DNA of 64,000 nt from Arcticibacter sp045629565 (lineage in GTDB: Bacteria; Bacteroidota; Bacteroidia; Sphingobacteriales; Sphingobacteriaceae): NCBI RefSeq assembly GCF_045629565.1, contig NZ_JAZQRL010000007.1, positions 12,834 to 76,833 on the forward strand, in the 5' to 3' direction. Shown piece by piece: positions 43,680 to 53,634 of this stretch (positions within the stretch are counted from its first letter, which is position 1; each line of letters starts with the position of its first letter). The notes under the pieces are model-generated. The model was not told the origin of the DNA and did no database searches. It was given only the letters and a program-made list of their open reading frames with translations. Made by a program: the position numbers and the translations under genes.

Positions 43680-44597
43680 ATGAGTAACAGAATTATTGTT
43701 GTGGGCAGTATGAACATGGACATGGTCGTCAGGACAGACCATATTCCAAGGCCGGGCGAGACGGTCCTCGGTGGCAACTTCTTCATGAATCCGGGAGGAA
43801 AAGGTGCAAATCAGGCAGTTGCCGTTTCAAGATTAGGAGGAGATGTTGTATTCGTTGGTAAGATAGGCAGCGACGTATTCGGTAAACAAGCGGCTCAGCT
43901 TTTTGATGATGAAGGTATTGATACTTCAGGTCTGATTGAGGATGATGACAATCCCTCAGGAATAGCTTTAATTACCGTGGATGCATCAGGAGAAAACAGT
44001 ATAGTAGTTGCCTCCGGTGCAAACTCCAATTTAACTCCTGCGGATGTCAGTTCGCAACTAGACAATTATAAGGATAGCAAAATTTTGCTGATGCAGTTGG
44101 AAACACCAATGGAGACGGTTGAGCTGGCTGCGAAAAAAGCAAAGGAAAATTCCATGCGGGTGATTGTAAACCCTGCGCCTGTAAATCCCAGAATTTCATC
44201 CATGTTCGGTATGATCGATATTCTTACTCCTAATGTGACGGAAGCGGAAATGCTGACCAATCTGAAGATCGATTCGATAGCTGATGCAAAGATTGCTGCG
44301 GAAGAGATAAACCGGCAAGGCGTAGCGAATGTGATTATTACCCTCGGAAAAATGGGAGCGGTACTGTTGGAGGCTGGTGAGTTTTATCATATTCCGGCTC
44401 CTGAGGTCAAAGTGATTGATACGACTGCCGCCGGGGATGTTTTTAACGGAGCGCTTGCGGTGGCCCTGGCAGAAGGGAAGAGCTTAATAGAAGCAGTAAA
44501 GTTTGCTTGTCAGGCATCTGCCATTTCTGTAACGAAGCTGGGTGCGCAATCTTCTATTCCGTCTCGAAATGAAGTTCTCCTGAATATCCTCGATTAG
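43680..44597 (+). CDS. rbsK: Ribokinase
   Basis: PfkB-family kinase that phosphorylates ribose to ribose 5-phosphate. I start at 43680 (MSNRIIVVGSMNMDMVV); the upstream TTG reading has no support. Signatures are GGNFFMNPGGKGANQAVAVSRLGG near the N-terminus and the C-terminal DTTAAGDVFNGALAVAL with the catalytic Asp. The 305-residue length is typical. It is the first gene of the operon that continues with a sugar transporter and nucleoside hydrolase, so ribose from nucleosides is the likely substrate. Confidence 0.94.
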   Translation: MSNRIIVVGSMNMDMVVRTDHIPRPGETVLGGNFFMNPGGKGANQAVAVSRLGGDVVFVGKIGSDVFGKQAAQLFDDEGIDTSGLIEDDDNPSGIALITVDASGENSIVVASGANSNLTPADVSSQLDNYKDSKILLMQLETPMETVELAAKKAKENSMRVIVNPAPVNPRISSMFGMIDILTPNVTEAEMLTNLKIDSIADAKIAAEEINRQGVANVIITLGKMGAVLLEAGEFYHIPAPEVKVIDTTAAGDVFNGALAVALAEGKSLIEAVKFACQASAISVTKLGAQSSIPSRNEVLLNILD

Positions 44598-44629
44598 ATA
44601 AGACCAATTTATTCCTAAAGCTATAGCTT

Positions 44630-45634
44630 ATGTTCATTGTAGAAAATTACCTTTTAGCAGTCGTATTCTGTGTAGTAACGATGCTTTGCTGGGGATCCTG
44701 GGCTAATACCCAGAAGCTCGTGCGCAAAGAATGGAGATTCGAATTGTTTTATTGGGATTATGTATTAGGCATCTTTTTCATCTCTCTGTTTGGAGCCTTT
44801 ACTCTCGGGAGTTTCGGTGAAAATGGAAGGCCTTTTTTAACGGATATTGCCCAGGCTGATACTAGCAATATATGGAGCGCTTTGTTTGGAGGTATTGTCT
44901 TCAACCTCGCCAATATCTTGTTAACCGCGGCGATAGCGGGAGCAGGTATGGCGGTCGCTTTCCCGATCGGCATTGGATTGGCTCTCGTTATCGGTGTACT
45001 GATTAATTATTTATTGCATGCCAAAGGTGACCCGATGTTGCTGTTCTCAGGTGTCGCCTTAATCACGCTAGCCATTATTTTGAATGCCATAGCTTATCAT
45101 AGACACTCCAGAAGCAGCTCAAATAAGAGCGTCGGCAAATGGATTTTGGTATCAATTCTTGCAGGAATACTCATGTCGACATTCTATCCATTTATCGCTG
45201 CTGGTATGGATCTGGAGAATTTTGTTACTCCCATGGCTGGTAAGATGACGCCCTATACGGCCTCAGTTGTGTTTGCAACCGGTATTCTGATCAGCAATCT
45301 TTTGTTCAACAGTATACTGATGCGCAGACCACTTGAAGGAGCCCCTATTCATTATTCAGAGTATTTCAAGGGGAAATCGGGTATCCATCTAGTAGGAATC
45401 TTAGGGGGTGGAATCTGGGGCGTCGGTAATCTGTTCAATCTTATAGCTGCAGGAAAAGCCGGGCCGGCTATTTCTTACGGACTTGGACAAGGAGCCACTT
45501 TGATAGCGGCCTTATGGGGGGTATTGATCTGGAAAGAATTCAAAGGAAGTTCAGGGCCTGTCAACGTGCTTATTGCATCGATGTTCGTCCTCTTTGTAGT
45601 TGGCTTGGGACTCGTAATAGCGGCAGGTAATTAA
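44630..45634 (+). CDS. GRP/RbsU-type sugar transporter
   Basis: A 334-residue inner-membrane protein with ten helices, resembling the GRP (glucose/ribose uptake) family of the drug/metabolite superfamily. The repeat-related segments MLCWGSWANTQKLVRKEWR, GAGMAVAFPIGIGLALVIGV and GGGIWGVGNLFNLIAAGKAGP are diagnostic. Homologues sit in ribose loci of Bacteroidota. Placed between ribokinase and nucleoside hydrolase, it most likely brings free ribose into the cytoplasm for RbsK. Confidence 0.88.
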   Translation: MFIVENYLLAVVFCVVTMLCWGSWANTQKLVRKEWRFELFYWDYVLGIFFISLFGAFTLGSFGENGRPFLTDIAQADTSNIWSALFGGIVFNLANILLTAAIAGAGMAVAFPIGIGLALVIGVLINYLLHAKGDPMLLFSGVALITLAIILNAIAYHRHSRSSSNKSVGKWILVSILAGILMSTFYPFIAAGMDLENFVTPMAGKMTPYTASVVFATGILISNLLFNSILMRRPLEGAPIHYSEYFKGKSGIHLVGILGGGIWGVGNLFNLIAAGKAGPAISYGLGQGATLIAALWGVLIWKEFKGSSGPVNVLIASMFVLFVVGLGLVIAAGN

Positions 45635-45659
45635 CCATTCATGATTCAAATTAATCGAT

Positions 45660-46700
45660 ATGAATTTAAAGTATTTATTTAACCTGGTATTATTATGCAT
45701 GGTTGTTGGTCTGGGGGCATGCTCTCCTGATGGTAAAGGCGCCGATCCAGTGAAGCTTATATTTGAGACGGACATGGGGAACGACGTTGATGATGCCATG
45801 GCGCTGGATATGATCTACAAGTATCTGGATTCAAATAAGGTAGATGTTTTGGCCATCATGTCAAACAAAAATAGCACTTATTCGACTGAATATATTCACT
45901 TGATGAACCATTGGTACGGATATCCTGACATCCCGATAGGAAAGGTTATAAACGGGATCGACAGTGAGAATGATGCGAGGAAATACGCAGAATTTGTGAG
46001 CTTGCAGAAGGATGAGCATGGCAAAGATTTATTTAAAAGACCGGCATTTGATTATGAGTCCGTTCCTGAGGCCGTTAAATTTTACAGAAAGATCCTTTCA
46101 AGTCAGCCTGATAGTTCTGTAACGATAGTTTCTGTGGGTTTTTCCACCAATATTATACGACTCTTAACGTCCTTGCCTGACAGTTTTTCGCCACTTACCG
46201 GGAAGGAATTGGTACAAAAGAAAGTAAAACTTCTCTCCATGATGGCGGGCAGTTTTGGAGACAATAAAATAGCCGAATATAATGTCGTGAAAGATATACC
46301 TGCGGCGCAAAAAATAGCCGACGAGTGGCCGACACCTATTGTCTTTACTCCATTTGAAGCCGGTATTGCCGTGAAGTATCCGGCAACGAGCATTGTGGAA
46401 GATTTTAAATGGACCCAACATCACCCCGTAGTAGAAGCTTACAAGCATTATCTGGATATGCCTTATGACCGTCCCACCTGGGATTTGATCGCTTTGCTTT
46501 ATGTTATGGAAAAATCTTCGGGCTATTTCACGGAAAGTTCTTCCGGAAAAGTTTCTGTAGATGATAAAGGTTATACCGCGTTCCAGCCGGATAGTAGCCA
46601 ACATCATCGCTATTTGGAGCTGGATAGCATACAGGCGGAAAACGTGAAACGGCACTTTATAGAAATTATATCCAGACCGCCATTAAAATATAAGAAATAG
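45660..46700 (+). CDS. Nucleoside hydrolase, lipoprotein (IUNH family)
   Basis: A 346-residue enzyme that cleaves the N-glycosidic bond of ribonucleosides to base and ribose. The lipoprotein signal ends in GLGAC with Cys21 lipidated, so it acts in the periplasm or on the outer membrane. The calcium/ribose-binding loop ETDMGNDVDDAMAL is intact, and SKNGI-like and PFEAGI segments follow in order. Its secreted location fits release of ribose for the adjacent transporter and kinase. Confidence 0.92.
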   Translation: MNLKYLFNLVLLCMVVGLGACSPDGKGADPVKLIFETDMGNDVDDAMALDMIYKYLDSNKVDVLAIMSNKNSTYSTEYIHLMNHWYGYPDIPIGKVINGIDSENDARKYAEFVSLQKDEHGKDLFKRPAFDYESVPEAVKFYRKILSSQPDSSVTIVSVGFSTNIIRLLTSLPDSFSPLTGKELVQKKVKLLSMMAGSFGDNKIAEYNVVKDIPAAQKIADEWPTPIVFTPFEAGIAVKYPATSIVEDFKWTQHHPVVEAYKHYLDMPYDRPTWDLIALLYVMEKSSGYFTESSSGKVSVDDKGYTAFQPDSSQHHRYLELDSIQAENVKRHFIEIISRPPLKYKK

Positions 46701-46802
46701 CAAGCCGGCTGCTTTGTTTCCATATGCTTGCCATTGCTGTCTGTGCCATTTTATTCAAAAAATCAATTAATGACATGATGATCAACATTAAATAAAATAG
46801 AG

Positions 46803-49800
46803 ATGAAAAAGATTTTATTTTTCTTAAAGCGAAGATTCTGGCTCAGGGCGATGATGTCTTTGCTATGTGTTCTTCTAAGTTTTATTGCAGCCTTCGCACA
46901 GCAGGACGTGGAGGGTAGAGTGGTAGATGAAGCGGGTGAGGCCATTGTTGGGGCGAATATCACTGATAGAGGTACGAACCGTGGCGCATCAACAGGCGTT
47001 GACGGGAAATTCACTCTGAGAGTGTCACCAGGTGCTGTGTTACAAGTTACCTATATCGGATACGTTAGTCAGCAGGTAACGGTTGGAAGCCAGCGTAATC
47101 TGGAGATCGTACTGAAACTGGATAATCAGGCATTAGAGGAGTTGGTGGTGATCGGATACGGTACTGTCAGGAAGAAGGATTTAACTGGTGCGGTGTCTGT
47201 TATCAATACGGAGCAGCTTCGTGACCGAAACTCTCAGGATATCGTCGGGGCCATGCAGGGACTTGCCTCGGGAGTGAAAGTTACGTCGAGCGGCCTACCG
47301 GGGCAACAAGCTTCTATCATTATCCGTGGTTTGGGGAGCCTTACGAACAACGCACCCTTATTTGTTATTGATGGGATGATTGGTGGGGAAGCGCATTTAA
47401 ATCCTGCTGATGTAGAATCCATACAAATTTTAAAAGATGCGGCATCCGCGGCAATTTACGGTTCCAGGGCGGCAAATGGTGTAGTAATTATCACCACCCG
47501 AGGGGGGAAAGAGGGGCCTATGAAGGTTCAGTTTGATGGCAATTTAACCACGACAACTTTGCCGCGCTACGATCTGATGGACGCTGAGACCTGGAAAAAA
47601 TTTGATGATTTAGCGTATGATGAAGCTATAAAATCAGGGGTCGGAGTGGTGAAAAGGCAAAATCATTTTGAAGGAAATACCGATTGGCAAGATGAAATGT
47701 TAAGCACAGGAGCTTTACAGAATTACAATCTTTCGTTGTCCGGAGGCTCAAAGCCGGGCAAATATTTTGTCGCATTCAACCGGATGATTGATGACGGAGC
47801 TCTCTATGGATCGGGTTACGACAGGTATGGGTTTCGTGTAAATACCAGCGGTCAAAAGGGAATCTTCTCTTTCGGGGAAAATATTGTATATACAAAGACC
47901 TCAGTCCAAATCTTAAATGGAAACCCATGGGCTGATTTTATTGCCATTTCACCTACTATTCCTGTACGGGATGAGTCTAACCCAGGTGGTTACGGTTATG
48001 GAGATCCCGACAGGGCTAATAACTTTGGCCGGAATTTGGTGGCGATGCAGGATCTACGGATTCAGGAAAGGCCGGAGGATATCCTCAAAGCTAATGTATT
48101 TGGTCAGGTGACATTATTCGATGCACTTCATGCGAAGCTAAATGTCGCTTATACACATTATTCGGGCATAACCAACACGTTGCGGAAATTTGGTAACTGG
48201 ACGATGGGGCAGGGTAGCGATGCTCCCAGCCTGGGATTTGATAACTATCGGAGCGACGACGTTCTCCTGGAACAAACGTTCAACTATAAGAAGCTAATCG
48301 GTAAGCATAATATTGATGCGCTTGCCGGAGCGACATATAATACTTTCTTAGGGGAGTCGAACTGGATCACTAAGCTGGATCCACTGGTGGTTGGTGATAA
48401 GTATATTACCTCTCTTGATGCTGCTACCGGTATAACCACCGCAGGTGGTAATTATCAGAAGGCTAGAATTATGTCATTCCTGGGGCGGGTAAATTATGCT
48501 TATGATGATAGATACTTAGTGCAGGCCACCTTGAGAAGGGACGGCACTTCCCGTCTGCCGGAAAATACCAGGTGGGGTAACTTTGCTTCTTTTTCGCTGG
48601 GCTGGAGAATCAGTAATGAATCGTTTTTTGATATTCCCTTCATCGATGATTTGAAAATCAGGGGAAGTCATGGTACTCTGGGGAATAGCAGCATAGGATA
48701 TTGGGACTATCAGTCTGTAATCAATACCGCTCCTCGTGCAGTGTTTGGCTCTCCGGAACTCCTGGTTATGGGAATGACCCAATCCCGTCTCTCGAATACG
48801 GATTTGGTTTGGGAAAGAAAAACCACTACCAATATCGGATTTGATGCCACTTTACTCCGTCACAAACTGACCATCACAGCAGAGTACTTCAACTCGAAAA
48901 GCAAAGACCTACTGGTGTATCTTCCTATACTGATGTCCTCAGGTAATGAGGGTGGAAACCCAGCGGTGAATGCGGGCAGCTTGTCTAATAAAGGTTTTGA
49001 GGTAGAAGCCGGATGGAAGGACAGAGCAGGCAAGGACTTTTCTTATTCCGCTTCCCTCAATTTCTCGCGATTAAGAAATAAAGTGCTCGATTTAGGTTAC
49101 GGACGAGTCGAATACTTCGAGTTCTTGTCGAAAACCCAAATCGGTCAACCTTTAGGTGCCTTTTATTTACACCGCATGCTGGGCATTTTCCAATCTACTC
49201 AAGATGTGGCCAACCACGTGAATTCGGAAGGGAAGGTCATACAGCCAAATGCTTTACCCGGAGATATCATATATGACGATTACAATGATGACGGCATTAT
49301 TTCTTCAGAAGACAGACAACAGGTAGGCAGTCCATGGCCGAAGTTTGAGATGGGGCTGTCGCTTGGCGCGGCATATAAAGGCTTTGATATTGGTGTTAAC
49401 GGCTATGGACGTTTTGGACAGGACGTGTGGAATGGAGCAGCGGCAGCCGCTGCAGACTTTGCGAATAATCAAAATAATTTCAATGGCATCCAGCCCTGGA
49501 CGGTCGAAAATCAGGTGAACGACCGCCCCAGGATTGTTTTCGGTGATACACGCAACAGTCGCGGGGATCAAAGCAGATGGTTGGAAAAAGGTTCTTTCTT
49601 CCGTTTGAGTCAGATAGCATTAGGTTATACAATTCCGTCGAAAGTCTCGAATAGTATAAGGCTTGAGCGGATTCGCGCGGGCGTTACTTTGCAGAACTTC
49701 GTCACTTTCACGAATTATTCCGGACTTGATCCTGAGTTCAGGGATTCGGGAATTTTTACTCTGGGAGCCGACAATACCTCATTTCCGAATCCTCGTTCTG

Positions 49801-49829
49801 TGTTATTTTCATTATCAGTTACTTTTTAA
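46803..49829 (+). CDS. SusC/RagA family TonB-dependent outer-membrane receptor
   Basis: A 1008-residue outer-membrane transporter for substrates captured with its SusD partner. After a signal peptide ending near AFAQQ comes a carboxypeptidase-like regulatory domain (VEGRVVDEAGEAIVGANITD), the plug (LEELVVIGYGTVRKKDLTGAVSVINTEQL, DAASAAIYGSRAANGVVIIT) and a 22-strand barrel ending in PRSVLFSLSVTF with the terminal phenylalanine. By context it probably imports ribonucleosides or a ribose-containing compound. SusD follows 11 bp downstream. Confidence 0.96.
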   Translation: MKKILFFLKRRFWLRAMMSLLCVLLSFIAAFAQQDVEGRVVDEAGEAIVGANITDRGTNRGASTGVDGKFTLRVSPGAVLQVTYIGYVSQQVTVGSQRNLEIVLKLDNQALEELVVIGYGTVRKKDLTGAVSVINTEQLRDRNSQDIVGAMQGLASGVKVTSSGLPGQQASIIIRGLGSLTNNAPLFVIDGMIGGEAHLNPADVESIQILKDAASAAIYGSRAANGVVIITTRGGKEGPMKVQFDGNLTTTTLPRYDLMDAETWKKFDDLAYDEAIKSGVGVVKRQNHFEGNTDWQDEMLSTGALQNYNLSLSGGSKPGKYFVAFNRMIDDGALYGSGYDRYGFRVNTSGQKGIFSFGENIVYTKTSVQILNGNPWADFIAISPTIPVRDESNPGGYGYGDPDRANNFGRNLVAMQDLRIQERPEDILKANVFGQVTLFDALHAKLNVAYTHYSGITNTLRKFGNWTMGQGSDAPSLGFDNYRSDDVLLEQTFNYKKLIGKHNIDALAGATYNTFLGESNWITKLDPLVVGDKYITSLDAATGITTAGGNYQKARIMSFLGRVNYAYDDRYLVQATLRRDGTSRLPENTRWGNFASFSLGWRISNESFFDIPFIDDLKIRGSHGTLGNSSIGYWDYQSVINTAPRAVFGSPELLVMGMTQSRLSNTDLVWERKTTTNIGFDATLLRHKLTITAEYFNSKSKDLLVYLPILMSSGNEGGNPAVNAGSLSNKGFEVEAGWKDRAGKDFSYSASLNFSRLRNKVLDLGYGRVEYFEFLSKTQIGQPLGAFYLHRMLGIFQSTQDVANHVNSEGKVIQPNALPGDIIYDDYNDDGIISSEDRQQVGSPWPKFEMGLSLGAAYKGFDIGVNGYGRFGQDVWNGAAAAAADFANNQNNFNGIQPWTVENQVNDRPRIVFGDTRNSRGDQSRWLEKGSFFRLSQIALGYTIPSKVSNSIRLERIRAGVTLQNFVTFTNYSGLDPEFRDSGIFTLGADNTSFPNPRSVLFSLSVTF

Positions 49830-49840
49830 ACTAATTAGCT

Positions 49841-51406
49841 ATGAAAAGATTTGTAGTGTGTTTGACATGCATATTATCACTTGTCGTTATCTCTTGTGAT
49901 AAGTCAAAACTGGATATCATTAACGAAAACACCATATCTACGGGAAACTTTTGGAAGACAGAAGCCGATGCGGAAGGCGGCGTAGTAGCAGTCTATAACA
50001 TGTTTTACCGACAAGGTACCTGGACGCGGAACATATATACGCAGATGCAGGGCATGGCCGATGACGGAGTTAGTATGGCAGGCTGGACGGAGCTAAATGA
50101 GTACACCAAATTTTTATATACGAATTACGATTTTGGTGAAGTAAATGTGAAGATCTGGCGGGAACATTATGTTGCCATCTTTCGTGCAAATCAGGTTCTG
50201 GATAATATTGAAAATATTCCCTTTCAGGATGAACAGCATAAACAGGATCTGATAGGACAAGTAAAGTTCTTACGTTCCTTCTACTACTTTTATTTGACGT
50301 CACTTTGGGATAATATTCCTTTTGTATTGAAGTCTTCATCAGCATCTGACACTCCTGAACAGAAAAGTCCGGAGGAGGTATTTGCTCAGCTGGAGGTGGA
50401 TTTGAAAGATGCCATATCAAAATTACCCGCTACACGGCCTGCATCAGAACATGGTCGTCCGACCAAAGGAGCTGCCTATGGGTTGCTGGCTAAAGTTTAT
50501 ATGCAAGAGCATAAATGGCAGGACGCTGTTACCTGTTTGGAGTGGCTTGTAGATGGTGAGGGTAAAAATTATTACGATCTGATTACTGACTATGGAAGTA
50601 ATTTCAGAAACACTACTGAGAACAATAAAGAATCCCTGTACGAGATTCAATTCTCTCTTATCAACAATGTTGGATTTGATCAGACAGACAATCATCTCGA
50701 TCCAAATGCACAGCTTGGTAGCCAGATTGAAATGAATCAGGCGCCTCCGGGACTTGGTTGGAATAATGTGGAGGCACGCAGATGGTTGGTTGATTACTAT
50801 AAGCGCGAAAAAACGGTAGATAATAAAAATGATATCCGTCTTTTCTACAGTGTATGGTACAACAATGCAGGGAAAGATTTTCCTGACCGTGCTGATACAC
50901 TGGTTTACGGTAACACCTGGCGTGCGGATTGGGGAAACAGAGTTTTTATTAAAAAGTACAGCACTCCCGCAAATCCCTTGTTCTATTGGAATGATAACAA
51001 TTTCCGGTCATTGCGCTATTCTGATATGCTGTTGTTGTATGCGGAAGCGCTTAATGAATTAAGTGGACCCACTCCAAAGGCCGTGGAATGCATGAATCGT
51101 GTCCGTCAGCGTGTTAATCTGCCGCAGATACAAAATAGTGTTTATTATAATGGTGCTCAGATAGTTGCTAATAAGGATGCTTTCCGGAATCAGCTGAAGA
51201 TTGAAAGAGGGCTAGAGCTCAGTCTCGAGTGTGTTCGTTGGATCGACCTAAAGAGATGGGGACTGGATCAGCAATCGGCAATTGATGAAATCAAGGAAAG
51301 AGATACCGATTTTAACAATTTCATCATCGGGAAATCGCTGAGAATGCCCATCCCTCAAAGTGAAGTAGATAACAATCCTAATCTGGATCAGAACCCTAAT
51401 TATTAG
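49841..51406 (+). CDS. SusD/RagB family surface nutrient-binding lipoprotein
   Basis: A 521-residue lipoprotein (signal ends VISC, Cys19) that forms the extracellular lid over the SusC barrel. The N-terminal NTISTGNFWKTEADAEGGV, the TPR-like helices and the C-terminal RYSDMLLLYAEALNE, ERGLELSLECVRWIDLKRWG and NPNLDQNPNY are all standard SusD motifs. It determines ligand choice together with SusC. It is followed 3 bp later by the first beta-propeller gene. Confidence 0.96.
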   Translation: MKRFVVCLTCILSLVVISCDKSKLDIINENTISTGNFWKTEADAEGGVVAVYNMFYRQGTWTRNIYTQMQGMADDGVSMAGWTELNEYTKFLYTNYDFGEVNVKIWREHYVAIFRANQVLDNIENIPFQDEQHKQDLIGQVKFLRSFYYFYLTSLWDNIPFVLKSSSASDTPEQKSPEEVFAQLEVDLKDAISKLPATRPASEHGRPTKGAAYGLLAKVYMQEHKWQDAVTCLEWLVDGEGKNYYDLITDYGSNFRNTTENNKESLYEIQFSLINNVGFDQTDNHLDPNAQLGSQIEMNQAPPGLGWNNVEARRWLVDYYKREKTVDNKNDIRLFYSVWYNNAGKDFPDRADTLVYGNTWRADWGNRVFIKKYSTPANPLFYWNDNNFRSLRYSDMLLLYAEALNELSGPTPKAVECMNRVRQRVNLPQIQNSVYYNGAQIVANKDAFRNQLKIERGLELSLECVRWIDLKRWGLDQQSAIDEIKERDTDFNNFIIGKSLRMPIPQSEVDNNPNLDQNPNY

Positions 51407-51409
51407 ATT

Positions 51410-52459
51410 ATGTTTAGACTCTTTTCCGGTTGGTTCAAAACCTGTTTTTCTCTGTGTATCGTATTAAGCTTGATGCTTGTCCTGTATTCATTTGTGAAGG
51501 GCCGGGACGAGGTCGTGCCTGAAGTGAATTATGAATTTAGCGGAGGTGCCGGATTTTATAACTACGCTCCAAGTGTTATACAGGACGAGTACGGTATCCG
51601 ATATGCATTTGTCTGTCAGAATCTGGAGCCATTTAAGATCGTTGACTATATATACCTCTATAAAGGGATACCTACAAAGAACGGGTACAAGTGGCAGCCG
51701 GGTACCCGGTTATTGGACCCCTCTGACAGTGGATGGGATATTAACCATGTTTGCGATCCGGATGTCAGAAAATTTAGGACGACTTATAACGGAGAAGTTT
51801 ATGAATATATCATGACTTATCTGGGAACGGATCAATGGGACAATCATCACAATCAAATTGGGTTAGCCATCTCCAAGAACATTGAGGGGCCTTATATCAA
51901 GTTTGACAAAAATCCCATCATAGGGTCCGAAAGCCTGACCAAGTGGGGAGTAGGTCAAAGTACTTCCGTCGTAATGAATGATTCAACACTTCGTATGTTC
52001 TATTCGAACTCTAACGGCGGTTTTACGTACCGGGATATGGTCATAAATAATTTGAATAACATCCGGCCGGGGGAGGAAAAGAAGATACCTGACATGGGCA
52101 GTAACAATTATCCGGCTTTCTCAAAAAAGAACATCTACATGGTTTCGGAAAGACGTGTGGAGATGGATTCGAAAATTCCGACGTGGGTTGGAAATGTGTC
52201 AGAGTTAAGCTTTGTGCCGATTGAACAGGATTTAAGCAGGAGTAGCGGCAAATGGAAGAAGATAGGAGCTGTTACTCCGGCGGTATCCGGTTTTCCGCGA
52301 AACCATAATCCAGGTATTTTAACGGATCAGAAAGGATACATGATAAACGATGATGAGTTGATCATGTATTTCACTCCTGCTATGACCGGAACGAACTGGT
52401 TATGGTCTTACGATATATATTCCGCAAGATTTGATCTGACAAAATTTTTTAAGAAATGA
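51410..52459 (+). CDS. Exported five-bladed beta-propeller-like protein (GH43/GH117-like), unknown activity
   Basis: A 349-residue exported protein (SLCIVLSLMLVLYSFVKG as signal or anchor). It looks like a five-bladed glycosidase propeller. NYAPSVIQDEYG opens the first blade. WDINHVCDPDV, WGVGQSTSVV, SGKWKKIG and RNHNPGI are spaced motifs shared with the gene at 53635. The conserved Asp in HxCDPxV would be the kind of residue GH43-type enzymes use for catalysis. No characterised family could be named. It overlaps the next gene by 4 bp (ATGA) in the SusCD operon, so a role in riboside processing is inferred. Confidence 0.7.
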   Translation: MFRLFSGWFKTCFSLCIVLSLMLVLYSFVKGRDEVVPEVNYEFSGGAGFYNYAPSVIQDEYGIRYAFVCQNLEPFKIVDYIYLYKGIPTKNGYKWQPGTRLLDPSDSGWDINHVCDPDVRKFRTTYNGEVYEYIMTYLGTDQWDNHHNQIGLAISKNIEGPYIKFDKNPIIGSESLTKWGVGQSTSVVMNDSTLRMFYSNSNGGFTYRDMVINNLNNIRPGEEKKIPDMGSNNYPAFSKKNIYMVSERRVEMDSKIPTWVGNVSELSFVPIEQDLSRSSGKWKKIGAVTPAVSGFPRNHNPGILTDQKGYMINDDELIMYFTPAMTGTNWLWSYDIYSARFDLTKFFKK

Positions 52460-53628
52460 AATTTGTGAAATACTATGTGTTTGCAGTAGTGCTTTTGGGG
52501 CTGTGTACCAGTGCTTCGGGACAAAAGCTGCCGGTTGTTGTGATTACGGATTGCTATCATCCTTATCAGGATCCGGGCGATAATCTCGATCTGATCATGG
52601 GATATGCGCTGCCTGATGTCGATTTACTTGGTATAGTCCTGGATATTACGGATTCCTTTAGAAAGGATACCGCTGATCATCCGACGTTATGGAAAGACCC
52701 GAGGGGGCCAAGGGAAGCAGGTGTTATCCCGATACTTCAGCTCAATTATATTTTTAACAAAAATATTCCATTCGCCGTTGGCCCGATGACGATGATGAAG
52801 TCTGAGCAGGATGATATGAGGTATTCCCCCGCGTTTGAACAGGAGGGTGTAGCGCTTTTATTGAAAACGCTAAGGGAAAGCCCTGTGCCAGTAGAAATCT
52901 TGTCGTTTGGAAGTGCCAGAGTTTTGTCGGTTGCCTTCAATAGAGAACCTGAACTGTTAAAAAAGAAGATCAGTCGGATCCATTTAAGTGGTGGTACGGC
53001 GAGCAGAAATTATGTATTAGGTCAGGATAAGGGAGCGAATATGATTCCGGGAGGAGAATGGAACGTTGCACTGGATGTATATGCATTTACCCGGCTTTTG
53101 AAGTCGGGGCTTCCTTTAGCTCTTTATCCCTGTGCCGGGAAGGACGGTGGTTTTGTCAAGGATGTTAATAGCAGCTACTATACACTACACGATATGTCTT
53201 TCTTAAAGGAGATGCATCCGATGTTACAGCAGTATATTGATTTTGCGTTTGGGGCGCGGCTATCCCACGATTTCCTTAGATCTATGGATACCGGTGCCTC
53301 CTATACTGAGGGAAAAAAGCCTCAGTTTGACAAGTTTCATGTTTGGGAATCGGCTATCTGGTTAAATGCTACTGGTCGAAAGATAGTCAAATCAGAGAAA
53401 GGAAAGTACAGGCTGATCCGAACCGGCAAAGTTGATGCTCCCGATGCACTTATTGAGAATGGTTTAAGGCCGTGTGTTTTGACGGAAACCAGGGAAGACG
53501 GGAGGTTTCAGTTTGAATATACAACTAAAAAGTCTGCTACCAGCATCTATTTTCGTCCTGATATGGAGGAAAATGAAGCGGCCATGAATGCTGTAATTCC
53601 CGAGCTCTTCAAATCTTTTAAGCCCTGA
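52456..53628 (+). CDS. Divergent nucleoside hydrolase-like exported protein
   Basis: A 390-residue secreted protein (signal VFAVVLLGLCTSASGQ). The fold is IUNH-like: VVVITDCYHPYQDPGDNLDL matches the first strand and metal loop, VEILSFGSARVLS matches the strand with the base-binding segment, and FHVWESAIWL lies where the C-terminal metal ligand is expected. The canonical DxDPGxDD is altered to YQDPGDNLD, losing the second of the paired aspartates. Substrate or activity may differ from the nucleoside hydrolase at 45660. It is sandwiched between the two propeller paralogues. Confidence 0.78.
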   Translation: MKFVKYYVFAVVLLGLCTSASGQKLPVVVITDCYHPYQDPGDNLDLIMGYALPDVDLLGIVLDITDSFRKDTADHPTLWKDPRGPREAGVIPILQLNYIFNKNIPFAVGPMTMMKSEQDDMRYSPAFEQEGVALLLKTLRESPVPVEILSFGSARVLSVAFNREPELLKKKISRIHLSGGTASRNYVLGQDKGANMIPGGEWNVALDVYAFTRLLKSGLPLALYPCAGKDGGFVKDVNSSYYTLHDMSFLKEMHPMLQQYIDFAFGARLSHDFLRSMDTGASYTEGKKPQFDKFHVWESAIWLNATGRKIVKSEKGKYRLIRTGKVDAPDALIENGLRPCVLTETREDGRFQFEYTTKKSATSIYFRPDMEENEAAMNAVIPELFKSFKP

Positions 53629-53634
53629 TCATAT

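Noticed and set aside
46164..46655. A 163-codon minus-strand frame inside the nucleoside hydrolase gene
   Set aside because: The nucleoside hydrolase on the plus strand has intact catalytic motifs; the antisense frame is composition-driven.
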